Shown here one piece after another: positions 11,006 through 21,300 of a DNA stretch of 64,000 nt. The position numbers and the translations under genes are program-made. Positions within the stretch are counted from its first letter, which is position 1, and each line of letters opens with the position of its first letter. Origin of the DNA: Euptelea pleiosperma (lineage: Eukaryota; Streptophyta; Magnoliopsida; Ranunculales; Eupteleaceae). The DNA lies in the NCBI GenBank assembly GCA_035048495.1, contig CM068547.1:36129289-36193288 (forward strand), written 5' to 3'. The notes under the pieces are model-generated. The model saw nothing but the letters and a program-made list of their open reading frames with translations, made no database searches and had not been told where the DNA came from.

Positions 11006-14000
11006 TTAAGTTCTGAAGTACATATGCCCGGAGGCGTCCTCATTGAGGATAGTACAAAGAAAGCTACTAAAAGATGGTGGATACATAATGAGAAGACCAG
11101 TTGAACTACATAGGGAAGCTAAGTGATCAGCAGCCCTATTAGTTTCTCTAAGAACATGGCCAATATCGACATCTTCAAATTTGTTCCAATTCTGATGAAT
11201 CAAACGGACTAACTTTTTGGCTTGCCAAGGCACAGCACAAGTTCCTCTAATGATGGCTACGGCTCCTTCTGAGTCTGTAGCTATAAAGATTTTGCGAACT
11301 TTCTTGGAGATGGCTATTTGAAGGCCCATTGATATAGCCTGAATTTCATGGAAAATAACCGAAATTTTGCTAGACCCCGCTGCATAAGCAATAAACGTGT
11401 CACCATTGGAATTTCTGATTATCCCTCCATAACCTGCAGAATCTGCCTTATAAGAACCATCTGTATTAAGGATAAGATGTCCTTGCTTAGGAGCCATCCA
11501 TTTGCAAGCAATAGGAATTTTATGATGATAATCGACCTCTATTTTCCATGAAGTAAAGAACTCCCGAGCTCTTGGGCTATCCTCCATTTTGTTACTTGCC
11601 GATAAGAATTTGAGCCGAGTTGCTTCAATAACCTGATTAAAAATCAGTTCTTTAGGCCGTGAGGGTTCTTGGAATACACGAGCATTTCTTTCTCGCCATA
11701 TATAGTAAATAGTGGCAGTGAATGCCACTCTCATCACTTGTGCTTGAATGGACTCGCCCACTAAGTTCTGTAAAATCCATTGAGCCTCGTGAATAGAATC
11801 TGCAACAGCCCTGTTATACCGCGACAATTGAAGCACTTGAGACCAAACAAAGTTGGAAAATCGGCAATCAAAGAAAAGATGATGTATGGTTTCTTCTTCA
11901 GCCCGACATAAGACACATTTGTTGCTGGTAATAAGGTTTTGAATTTGGGGCTTATCCATAGTAAGCAGACCGCCATTAATAGCCAGCCAAGCAATAAAGC
12001 TGTGTCTAGGAATAGCGTTTTTGCTCCAAACAAGGTGACTCCAGTCCACTCTGTCACTTCTTCTTCTTGCTACTTCATAGGCTGATGACAAAGTAAATTC
12101 CCCTGAAGTTGAAGGGTTCCACACAACCTCATCCTTGTCTGCTAGGTTGTCAATTTCAATAGTACCAAGAACGCTCCATGTGAGGTCCATCTCCACAGTC
12201 TGCCCAAGCGGTATAGTCCATTCACCATTAGATATCAATATAGACACAGCATCGTCTATATTCAATCGAGTATCGAATCGCGCATTCCTCAAGAGAATGT
12301 CCTTAAGAATACCATGGGGGTGCCAAGGATCGTGCCAAAGCTTAGTATCGTTACCATTAGCAATCAAGTGCTGTATAAGTTTGCTTGCCATCTTTCTACT
12401 TGCCAATACCTTCCTCCAAACCCACGAACAGTCATTAGGTATGTCCATAGTCCAGAAAATTTTCTTCTTGATAAGGTTAGACCGAACCCAGTTTACCCAA
12501 ATATTGTCCTTATTCATGGCAATAGCAAAAGTATGTCTCATGACAGCTGCTTTATTCCAGATTTCAAGGTCTTTGAGGCCTAATCCTCCTTCATTTTTAG
12601 GCTTGCAAATCCTTTCCCACGAGATTGTATGACATTTCTTATGTAGGTCTGGCCCTCCCCATAAGAATTTAGCACAAAGGCAATTGATCTTCTTGATAAT
12701 CAGCTTAGGAAGAAGAAAACACAAGCTCCAGAACACTTGAATGCTACTAAGTACAGATCGAACAAGTTCCAATCTCCCCGCAAAAGAAAGAAATTTCCCT
12801 TTCCAGGATTGAATTCTTTGCGCCATTCGATCTAAAAGAGGTTGACAATCCACTGCTCTTAGCCGAGTGGACAGAAGTGGTAGTCCTAAGTTACGGATAG
12901 GACTAACCCCTTCTTTAAAGCCCAGAATATCCATTATTTCTTCTTTAGTAGCATCCTCCACCCCAGCACAAAATAAGGTGCTTTTGGAGCGATTTGCATC
13001 TAGGCCCGAAATCTCTTGAAAGAAGATCAGCGTGTCATTAAGGGAGCAAGCAGATTCAACATCCCCTCCAAAAAAGACCATAAGGTCATCCGCAAAACAC
13101 ATATGGGAAATAAGGGGATTAGCACATTTGGGATGAGTCTTGAAAGAGCCTTCAAGAACTTTCAGCTTCAATAGATGACTGAACATTTCCATAGCCAGCA
13201 CAAATAAGTATGGAGAGATTGGGTCACCTTGACGAAGACCCTTCCGGCCTTCAAAATATCCTTCCGGGCTACCATTGATGAGGATTGAATATCTCACTGA
13301 TGTTAGACATAGGCGGATCCATTCTATCAAGATTGGATGAAAATTCATCATATATAAAAGATCAAGAATAAAGTCCCATTTCAGATTATCATAAGCTTTC
13401 CGAAGATCAATCTTCACTGTGCATCTAGGAACCCCTACATCTCGATGATAATTGCGAAATAATTCATGGCAGATCAAGATGTTATCGCTGATTTTTCGGC
13501 CTTTAATAAAAGCTGATTGGGTAGGTTCGACCAAAAAAGGTAAGCTATCCTTCAATCTGTTAGCAATGATCTTGGAGATACATTTATAGATAAGGTTGCA
13601 GCAAGAGATAGGTCGAAAATCATTAAGATTAGAGGGATTACTAACCTTAGGAATAAGGGCAATGAATGTAGCATTCACGCTTGAAGGAAGCTTATGATGC
13701 TTGAAGAAATTCAAAATAGCTTTAGTGAAGTCTGTGCCAACTATATGCCAAGTTCTTTTGAAGAAAAGGGCGTTAAACCCATCAGGACCAGGAGCCTTGG
13801 AGTCAGCCATACCAAATAAAACTTTTTTAATCTCATCAGGAGTCACATCCCGGACCATTTCAGCTTTTTGGACTTCATCCAAAGTATGATCAAACTGCAT
13901 AGCTTTGATAATTTCTTCATTGTAATGTCTATCTTCGGTCCCCAGCTGCTCTTGAAAATGCCTCAGAATTTCAGCCTTGATAAGGCTAACATCAGTTAAT

Positions 14001-15172
14001 TTCTGATTATTGGAATCATAGATACTGAGGATAGAGTTCCTAGATCTTCGGGCTTTAATAGAATTGTAAAAGAAGGAGCTGTTGTTGTCTCCTAATTTCA
14101 GCCAGGCCACCCGAGATTTCTGTTTCAGAAGAGATTCCTCATACTGAGCAAATGTGGCATAATTTTTCAGCATGTCTTCTTCATGCTGGCTATGTTGGGG
14201 ATCCAGCGGGTTAGATTGAACCAAACTCTGAGCTGCATCGAGCTTCACCTTAGCATCTGTAACCCTGCGCTGAAGGTTATTGAAAGTTTTTGCATTCCAA
14301 ACTTTAAGTTTGCTTTTCAATAATTTGAGCTTCTGTGTAAGTTTGAACATAGGATTCCCCATAATTTTTGTGCTCCAAACTTCTTCAACAGTCCCAAGAA
14401 AATCAGGATGTTCCAACCAGAAATTAAAGAAACGAAAGGGTCTCTTACCATTGTTCTGTATGTTATACCAACTAAGGAGCATAGGGCTGTGATCAGATAT
14501 CCCCGGAGGGTAGAAATCAACTTCAGTCTCATTGAAATCATTTATCCAATTGTGGTTAACTAATACTCGATCCAATTTGCAGAGTATTTTTGCTGGCCCT
14601 TTCATTTTGTTGTTCCATGTAAATTTAAAGCCCTTGGATTTCAGATCCACCAAGCTTGCTTCCATGATACATTCATTGAACTCTCTCATGGAACTGAGTT
14701 TTGCTGGTATACCTCCAACTTTTTCTCCAGCAAATCGAACAGTGTTAAAATCACCTAGAACAACCCATGGAGTGGACAAAGTTAGAGAAATTGATGTTAA
14801 ATCCTGCCACAACACCCGTCTCTCCTCCTTGCTGTTATGAGCATACACAACTGACATGAAAAAAGATTTTCCACCCTTGATATCAAACACAGTGCAGTGA
14901 ATTGCTTGAGAGTTCTTGTGAGTGACGTGAATGCGTACTTCATCGGGGTTCCATAATAACCAAATGCGTCCATGCAATGCAGTACCATTATTATCTTCTA
15001 AGTTCCAACCTGGGCAAATCGAAGCTTGAGATCTCTTTGAGTTTGAACTTCTGATTTTAGTTTCCAGCAACCCAATAATAGCCAAATTGTGATCTTGAAT
15101 GACTTTTTTTACTTCCCTCTGTTTCATAGGGTCATTTAGACCCCTTGTATTCCACACTACTAGTTTATTCAT
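11006..15172 (-). CDS. LINE ORF2: endonuclease / reverse transcriptase / RNase H polyprotein
   Basis: 1,388 aa with no internal stop, from an ATG at 15172 that overlaps the ORF1 stop. Residues 1-235 form an APE-like endonuclease with WNTRGLN (N8), LLETK (E37), GDFNT (D141, N143), KLDRVLVN (D201) and ISDHSP (D227, H228); it would nick target DNA. The reverse transcriptase spans about residues 450-770, with KAPGPDG near 459, FRPISCCN near 519, IDLRKAYD (D589), GLRQGDPISP near 645 and the catalytic FADD (D695, D696). A zf-RVT domain covers about 1025-1112, with C1086, C1089, H1097/H1098 and C1103. An RNase H domain covers about 1233-1354, with D1238 (NTDGS), E1276, D1300 (ATDSEG) and D1349. All expected catalytic residues that I could locate are present, so the protein may be active. 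Length and order match RNase H-bearing plant L1 ORF2. It would act in the nucleus on its own RNA during target-primed reverse transcription. Confidence 0.96.
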   Translation of the reverse strand: MNKLVVWNTRGLNDPMKQREVKKVIQDHNLAIIGLLETKIRSSNSKRSQASICPGWNLEDNNGTALHGRIWLLWNPDEVRIHVTHKNSQAIHCTVFDIKGGKSFFMSVVYAHNSKEERRVLWQDLTSISLTLSTPWVVLGDFNTVRFAGEKVGGIPAKLSSMREFNECIMEASLVDLKSKGFKFTWNNKMKGPAKILCKLDRVLVNHNWINDFNETEVDFYPPGISDHSPMLLSWYNIQNNGKRPFRFFNFWLEHPDFLGTVEEVWSTKIMGNPMFKLTQKLKLLKSKLKVWNAKTFNNLQRRVTDAKVKLDAAQSLVQSNPLDPQHSQHEEDMLKNYATFAQYEESLLKQKSRVAWLKLGDNNSSFFYNSIKARRSRNSILSIYDSNNQKLTDVSLIKAEILRHFQEQLGTEDRHYNEEIIKAMQFDHTLDEVQKAEMVRDVTPDEIKKVLFGMADSKAPGPDGFNALFFKRTWHIVGTDFTKAILNFFKHHKLPSSVNATFIALIPKVSNPSNLNDFRPISCCNLIYKCISKIIANRLKDSLPFLVEPTQSAFIKGRKISDNILICHELFRNYHRDVGVPRCTVKIDLRKAYDNLKWDFILDLLYMMNFHPILIEWIRLCLTSVRYSILINGSPEGYFEGRKGLRQGDPISPYLFVLAMEMFSHLLKLKVLEGSFKTHPKCANPLISHMCFADDLMVFFGGDVESACSLNDTLIFFQEISGLDANRSKSTLFCAGVEDATKEEIMDILGFKEGVSPIRNLGLPLLSTRLRAVDCQPLLDRMAQRIQSWKGKFLSFAGRLELVRSVLSSIQVFWSLCFLLPKLIIKKINCLCAKFLWGGPDLHKKCHTISWERICKPKNEGGLGLKDLEIWNKAAVMRHTFAIAMNKDNIWVNWVRSNLIKKKIFWTMDIPNDCSWVWRKVLASRKMASKLIQHLIANGNDTKLWHDPWHPHGILKDILLRNARFDTRLNIDDAVSILISNGEWTIPLGQTVEMDLTWSVLGTIEIDNLADKDEVVWNPSTSGEFTLSSAYEVARRRSDRVDWSHLVWSKNAIPRHSFIAWLAINGGLLTMDKPQIQNLITSNKCVLCRAEEETIHHLFFDCRFSNFVWSQVLQLSRYNRAVADSIHEAQWILQNLVGESIQAQVMRVAFTATIYYIWRERNARVFQEPSRPKELIFNQVIEATRLKFLSASNKMEDSPRAREFFTSWKIEVDYHHKIPIACKWMAPKQGHLILNTDGSYKADSAGYGGIIRNSNGDTFIAYAAGSSKISVIFHEIQAISMGLQIAISKKVRKIFIATDSEGAVAIIRGTCAVPWQAKKLVRLIHQNWNKFEDVDIGHVLRETNRAADHLASLCSSTGLLIMYPPSFSSFLCTILNEDASGHMYFRT

Positions 15173-16524
15173 TTAGAAACAGGGGAAAGGACAGCACCTT
15201 TGCAGGATGTCCCGATGTTGAGCTCCTCCATAGTTCTACCGTTGGTTAGGTCCCTTATACCATCACGTATAAGAGCCACCGAATCAAGTCTGTTTCCTTT
15301 CCTGCGAAGAAGGTTCAATTCATTCCTGCTAAAATCAGATAAAACCATGTTGTTAGAGTTTTTGAGATTCCCAGATTCCGAGTCTTGGATTTCCAGTATA
15401 GCGAATCTGTTTTCACTATGGATTGCCGTTGGGCATTTTCCTGATGTGGGTATAGTATTTTCACAAACACTTGGTGGGCGACCTGCTGGGTTAACAATAC
15501 TTGCATTGGATTTTGTGGTTGGAGAAACTCTCGTCCACCCCTCCATTTCATCTGAGGATTGGGCCTTCTGAGTGGTAACGCTCTCTTCTTCAACATGATC
15601 ACTTTGATCTTTAGGCGATTCTTTGACTACCGGAATCCAAACTTTCTGCGCCTTTTTCTTGAAGCAACCTGAATCATGGTGACCCAGAGCTTGGCACTTA
15701 GAACAGCGTGGTGGTTTCCATTGATATTCAACTTGTATTGCCTTTCGGACTCCAGCCCCAATTTCCACAGGAATGGAATTAGGTAAAACGCTTTCATAAT
15801 TGATTTCAACACAAACCCGAGCAAACGATAGTCGACTTTTATTTTCCGTTGCTGCATCCATACAAATCGGCTTCCCAATAGCACTTGTAACATAGCTAAT
15901 GCCTGTGGGAGTCCAGAGGACCTTTGGCAAATCTATTAGTTTAATCCAAATGGGAAGGGTTTGGATCTGGTCTAGGCCTGTTTCAATGTTAGGATGCCAT
16001 GGTCTGACAATCATTAGTCGACCTGAGATAAACCACGGACCTTTGTCAAGGATCTCATCTCTATCCTCTTTCTCAGAGAGCTTGACATACACAATTCCAT
16101 TTTCTAACATGGTGATATCCATTTCGCCTTTAGGTTTCCACATTCTTTCAAGAGAATTCTTCACGACATAATACGGTATCTTTTTCCCCATAATATGGCA
16201 GACAAGATATTCCTTCCAACAGGCTATCCCTTCTTCAATGACTTCAGCGGGACACACCACTACCTGCTGGCCTTCCAAAAGTACAGGTGCAAAGTAAGAA
16301 AGTTCAGATTTCTTACCATTAACAGACTTGTTATTAAATAATGATGACCATGGTTTGATCAGATCTGTGGCTGTAGGAACTGCAGACAGTTCGATAGCAT
16401 CCTTGGGTTCTCCATTCTTCAAAGTAGTAACATCTACAATCAGATCGGAAGACACAATTTCCTCAAAAGGGGGCCGGTCCTCCATCAAAAGCTGTTCATC
16501 TCCGGGAGCTTCTTGAATATCCAT
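15169..16524 (-). CDS. LINE ORF1: DUF4283 / CCHC zinc-knuckle nucleic-acid-binding protein
   Basis: 451 aa if it starts at the first in-frame ATG (16524, MDIQEAPGDE). The frame stays open further upstream to about 16695 but has no ATG there; the codon at 16593 is TTG, so a longer 474-aa product would need a non-AUG start. Numbering from the ATG, about residues 102-243 resemble DUF4283, with DKGPWFISGRLMIVRPWHP followed by LPIWIKLIDLP, FARVCVEIN just after. A zf-CCHC_4-type knuckle CSKCQALGHHDSGC follows (C274, C277, H282, C287). The C-terminal 160 residues are polar and likely disordered. Known ORF1 proteins of this kind coat LINE RNA as a ribonucleoprotein. The stop overlaps the ORF2 start by four bases (ATGA), so both proteins probably come from one transcript. 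Confidence 0.9.
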   Translation of the reverse strand: MDIQEAPGDEQLLMEDRPPFEEIVSSDLIVDVTTLKNGEPKDAIELSAVPTATDLIKPWSSLFNNKSVNGKKSELSYFAPVLLEGQQVVVCPAEVIEEGIACWKEYLVCHIMGKKIPYYVVKNSLERMWKPKGEMDITMLENGIVYVKLSEKEDRDEILDKGPWFISGRLMIVRPWHPNIETGLDQIQTLPIWIKLIDLPKVLWTPTGISYVTSAIGKPICMDAATENKSRLSFARVCVEINYESVLPNSIPVEIGAGVRKAIQVEYQWKPPRCSKCQALGHHDSGCFKKKAQKVWIPVVKESPKDQSDHVEEESVTTQKAQSSDEMEGWTRVSPTTKSNASIVNPAGRPPSVCENTIPTSGKCPTAIHSENRFAILEIQDSESGNLKNSNNMVLSDFSRNELNLLRRKGNRLDSVALIRDGIRDLTNGRTMEELNIGTSCKGAVLSPVSK

Positions 16525-16724
16525 TATTTCAAAACCTGGTTTTTCATTCAACTTTCCATGACCGTGGCCGTCCGAAGAGGCCAAGGGACCCAACGAAAGG
16601 AGAGGAAAATCCAGATATGAATTAGGATAAGAGGAAGAAGCAAAAATGGAAAGAAAGCAATAAAGAAAGAAAGAAAGCTCAAAAGGATCAAAAACCTAAG
16701 AGAGAGAAGAGAGCAAAAAGAGGA
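16525..16724 (-). promoter_or_regulatory. LINE 5' leader (5' UTR and presumed internal promoter)
   Basis: The 200 bases between the 5' target-site duplication and the first in-frame ORF1 ATG are strongly pyrimidine-rich on the element's sense strand, with runs such as TTTCTTTCTTTCTTT and CTCTCTTCTCTCTCT. LINEs carry an internal promoter in this position, but no specific box can be identified by eye. Two short upstream frames are visible: an ATG near 16558 reading M-E-S-stop, and an ATG near 16545 that stops after a few codons. Either could reduce ORF1 initiation. Alternatively part of this leader is coding through a non-AUG start. Confidence 0.6.
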
Positions 16725-16740
16725 CTTGATCCAAGAATTC
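16725..16740. repeat. Target-site duplication, right copy (CTTGATCCAAGAATTC)
   Basis: Perfect match to 10916-10931. Satellite sequence resumes immediately after it (AAATGTGTTG), with one extra A in the following A run (16751-16754) compared with the empty-site paralogue. Confidence 0.97.
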
Positions 16741-19700
16741 AAATGTGTTGAAAACAATGGTAATGGAAGAGATTTAGGCCAATTACGAGGTCCGATTGCG
16801 AAAAAGTCACAAGTTATAGGCTTCGGAATGTAACACACAAACTGAGTCCAATTTGAGACGTTGATGCACGGATTGAGCTAACTTGTTTCGACTATCAAGA
16901 ATCTTGTTCCAACACATCAAATGTGTTGAAACAATAGTAATGGAAGAGTTTGAGTCCAATTACATGGTCCGATTGCTAAAAGCCCTTAAGTTATAGGCTT
17001 CGGAATGTAACAAACGAACTGAGTCCAATTTGAGACGTTGACGCACGGATAGAGCTAACTTGTTTCGACGATCCCAAATCATGTTCCAACACTTAAAATC
17101 TGTTGAAACAATTGTAATGGAAGAGTTTGAGTCAAATTACGAGCTACGGTTGCGAAAACGTCACAAGTTATAGGCTTCGGAATGTAACACACAAACTGAG
17201 TCCAATTAGAGACATTGACGAACGGATGGAGCAAACTTCTTTCGACTGTCCCGAATTTTACTCCAACACTTCAAATGTGTTGAAACAATAGTAATGGAAG
17301 AGTTGAGTCCAATTACGAGGTCCAGTTGCGAAAAAGTCACAAGTTATAGGCTTCGGAATGTAACACACAAACTGAGTCCAATTTGAGACGTTGATGCACG
17401 GATGGAGCTAACTTGTTTCGACTGTCAAGAATCTTGTTCCAACACATCAAATGTGTTGAAACAATAGTAATGGAAGAGTTTGAGTCCAAAATAAGAGGTC
17501 TGGTTGCGAAAATGTCACAAGTTATAGCCTTCGGAATATAACACACAAACTGAGTCCAATTTGAGACGTTGACGCATGGATGGAGCTAACTTGTTTCGAC
17601 GGTCCCAAATCATGTTCCAACACTTAAAATCTGTTGAAACAATAGTAATGGAAGAGTTGGAGTCCAATTACGAGGTGTGGTTGCGAAAAATTCACAAGTT
17701 ATAAGCTTCGGAACGTAACACACAAACTGAGTACAATTTGAGACGTTGACGCACGGATGGAGCTAACTAGTTTCGACTGTCACGAATCTTGTTCCAACAC
17801 TTCAAATGTGTTAAAACAATAGTAATGGAAGAGGTTAAGTCCAATTACGAGGTCTGGTTGCGAAAAAGTCACAAGTTATGGGCTTCGGAAGGTAATACAC
17901 AAACTGAGTCCAATTTGAGACGTTGACGCACGGATGGAGCAAACTTCTTTCGACTGTCAAGAATCTTGTCCCAACACTGCAAATGTGTTGAAACAATAGT
18001 AATTGAAGAGTTGGAGTCCAATTACGAGGTCTGGTTGCGAAAAATTCACAAGTTATAAGCTTCGGAACGTAACACACAAACTGAGTCCAATTTGAGACGT
18101 TGACGCACGGATGGAGCTAACTTGTTTCGACTGTCACGAATCTTGTTCCAACACTTCAAATGTGTTGAAACAATAGTAATGGAAGAGTTTGAGTCCAATT
18201 ACGAGGTATGGTTGCGAAAAAGTCACAAGTTATAAGCTTCGGAATGTAATACACAAACTGAGTCCAATTTGAGACGTTGACGCACGGATGGAGCAAACTT
18301 GTTTCGACTGTCACGAATCTTGTCCCAACACTGCAAATGTGTTGAAACAATAGTAATGGAAGAATTCGAGTCTAATTACGAGGTCCGGTTGCGAAAAAGT
18401 CACAAGTTATAGGCTTCGGAATGTAACACACAAACTGAGTCCAATTTGAGACGTTGATGCACGGATTGAGCTAACTTGTTTCGACTGTCAAGAATCTTAT
18501 TCCAACACATCAAATGTTTTGAAACAATAGTAATGGAAGAGTTTGAGTCCAATTACATGGTCCGATTGCTAAAAGCCCTTAAGTTATAGGCTTCGGAATG
18601 TAACAAACGAACTGAGTCCAATTTGAGACGTTGACGCACGGATAGAGCTAACTTGTTTCGACGGTCCCAAATCATGTTCCAACACTTAAAATCTGTTGAA
18701 ACAATTGTAATGGAAGAGTTTGAGTCAAATTACGAGCTCTGGTTGCGAAAACGTCACAAGTTATAGGCTTTGGAATGTAACACACAAACTGAGTCCAATT
18801 AGAGACATTGACGAACGGATGGAGCAAACTTCTTTCGACTGTCCCGAATTTTGCTCCAACACTTTAAATGTGTTGAAACAATAGTAATGGAAGAGTTTGA
18901 GTCCAATTACGAGGTCTAGTTGCTAAAAAGTCACATGTTATAGGCTTCGGAATGTAACACACAAACTGAGTCCAATTTGAGACGTTGATGCACGGATGGA
19001 GCTAACTTGTTTCGACTGTCAAGAATCTTGTTCCAATACATCAAATGTGTTGAAACAATAGTAATGGAAGAGTTTGAGTCCAAAATAAGAGCTCCGGTTG
19101 CGAAAATATCACAAGTTATAGCCTTCGGAATATAACACACAAACTGAGTCCAATTTGAGACGTTGACGCATAGATGGAGCTAACTTGTTTCGACGGTCAC
19201 AAATCATGTTCCAACACTTAAAATCTTTTTAAACAATAGTAATGGAAGAGTTGGAGTCCAATTACGAGGTGTGGTTGCGAAAAATTCACAAGTTATAAGC
19301 TTCGGAACGTAACACACAAACTGAGTCCAATTTGAGACGTTGATGCACGGATGGAGCTAACTTGTTTGTCAAGAATCTTGTTCCAACACATCAAATGTGT
19401 TGAAACAATAGTAATGGAAGAGTTTGAGTCCAAAATAAGAGGTCTGGTTGCGAAAATGTCACAAGTTATAGCCTTCGGAATATAACACACAAATTGAGTC
19501 CAATTTGAGACGTTGACGCATGGATGGAGCTAACTTGTTTCGACGGTCCCAAATCATGTTCTAACACTTAAAGTCTGTTGAAACAATAGTAATGGAAGAG
19601 TTTGAGTCAAATTACGAGCTACGGTTGCGAAAACGTCACAAGTTATAGGCTTCGGAATGTAACACACAAACTGAGTCCAATTAGAGACATTGACGAACGG

Positions 19701-21300
19701 ATGGAGCAAACTTCTTTCGACTGTCCCGAATTTTACTCCAACACTTCAAATGTGTTGAAACAATTGTAATGGAAGAGTTTGAGTCCAATTACGAGCTCTG
19801 GTTGCGAAAACGTAACAAGTTATAGGCTTCGGAATGTAACACACAAACTGAGTCCAATTAGAGACATTGACGAACGGATGGAGCAAACTTCTTTCGACTG
19901 TCCCGAATTTTACTCCAACACTTCAAATGTGTTGAAACAATAGTAATGGAAGAGTTGAGTCCAATTACGAGGTCCAGTTGCGAAAAAGTCACAAGTTATA
20001 GGCTTCGGAATGTAACACACAAACTGAGTCCAATTTGAGACGTTGATGCACGGATTGAGCTAACTTGTTTCGACTGTAATGAATCTTGTTCCAACACATC
20101 AAATGTGTTGAAACAATAGTAATGGAAGAGTTTGAGTCCAATTACGAGGTCCGGTTGCGAAAATGTAACAAGTTATAGCCTTCGGAATATAACACACAAA
20201 CTGAGTCCAATTTGAGACGTTGACGCACGGATGGAGCAAACTTGTTTCGACTGTCAAGAATCTTGTCCCAACACTGCAAATGTGTTGAAACAATAGTAAT
20301 TGAAGAGTTGGAGTCCAATTACGAGGTCTGGTTGCGAAAAATTCACAAGTTATAAGCTTCGGAACGTAACACACAAACTGAGTCCAATTTGAGACGTTGA
20401 CGCACGGATGGAGCTAACTTGTTTCGACTGTCACGAATCTTGTTCCAACACTTCAAATGTGTTGAAACAATAGTAATGGAAGAGTTTGAGTCCAATTACG
20501 AGGTATGGTTACGAAAAAGTCACAAGTTATAAGCTTCGGAATGTAATACACAAACTGAGTCCAATTTGAGACGTTGACGCATGGATGGAGCAAACTTGTT
20601 TCGACTGTCACGAATCTTGTCCCAACACTGCAAATGTGTTGAAACAATAGTAATGGAAGAATTCGAGTCTAATTACGAGGTCCGGTTACGAAAAAGTCAC
20701 AAGTTATAGGCTTCGGAATGTTACACACAAACTGAGTCCAATTTGAGACGTTGATGCACGGATTGAGCTAACTTGTTTCGACTGTAAAGAATCTTGTTCC
20801 AACACATCAAATGTGTTGAAACAATAGTAATGGAAGAGTTTGAGTCCAATTACGAGGTCCGGTTGCGAAAATGTCACAAGTTATAGCCTTCGGAATATAA
20901 CACACAAATTGAGTCCAATTTGAGACGTTGACGCATGGTTGGAGCTAACTTGTTTCGACGGTCCCAAATCATGTTCCAACACTTAAAATCTGTTTAAACA
21001 ATAGTAATGGAAGAGTTGGAGTCCAATTACGAGGTGTGGTTGCGAAAAATTCACAAGTTATAAGCTTCGGAACGTAACACACAAACTGAGTCCAATTTGA
21101 GACGTTGATGCACGGATGGAGCTAACTTGTTTCGACTGTCAAGAATCTTGTTCCAACACATCAAATGTGTTGAAACAATAGTAATGGAAGAGTTAGAGTC
21201 CAAAATAAGAGGTCTGGTTGCGAAAATGTCACAAGTTATAGCCTTCGGAATATAACACACAAACTGAGTCCAATTTGAGACGTTGACGCATGGATGGAGC
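16741..21300. repeat. Segment duplicated at about 42.06-46.6 kb (offset 25,318)
   Basis: Landmarks at 17337, 17835, 18156, 18931, 19293, 20099, 20453 and 21051 all recur exactly 25,318 bp later. Both copies share a rare 6-bp deletion (TTGTTTGTCAAG at about 19363 and 44681), AATGTTTTGAAAC (about 18513, 43831) and AAATCTTTTTAAAC. Private differences such as GACTGCCACG at about 43092 show that the copies have since diverged slightly. Confidence 0.9.

Larger units (their letters stand above)
10932..16724 (-). mobile_element. Apparently full-length L1-type LINE retrotransposon of plant type with RNase H domain
   Basis: A 5,793-bp non-satellite insert, read right to left. In order it has a short pyrimidine-rich 5' leader, ORF1 (nucleic-acid-binding), ORF2 (endonuclease, reverse transcriptase, zf-RVT, RNase H), a 54-bp 3' UTR and 20 A residues. 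A perfect 16-bp duplication CTTGATCCAAGAATTC flanks it. There are no LTRs, and both ORFs are open throughout. These features are diagnostic of target-primed reverse transcription and suggest a young, possibly autonomous copy. An empty paralogous site at 42044-42059 supports these boundaries exactly. DUF4283-like ORF1 together with C-terminal RNase H is known from plant L1 elements. Whether the 5' end is the true transcription start cannot be judged from one copy. Confidence 0.96.

Noticed and set aside
11348..16516. Plus-strand and alternative-frame open frames inside the LINE (for example 12135-12632, 15200-15571)
   Set aside because: All lie within ORF1 or ORF2 and lack domains; they are shadows of the real frames.
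10932..16724. LTR retrotransposon or viral insertion
   Set aside because: There are no terminal repeats, integrase or protease. Poly(A), the 16-bp duplication, the APE-type endonuclease and the RT order are those of a LINE.
16548..16838. A 96-aa minus-strand frame running from satellite into the LINE leader
   Set aside because: It is a chimera created by the insertion. It starts in satellite sequence and its hydrophobic look comes from translating the CT-rich leader.
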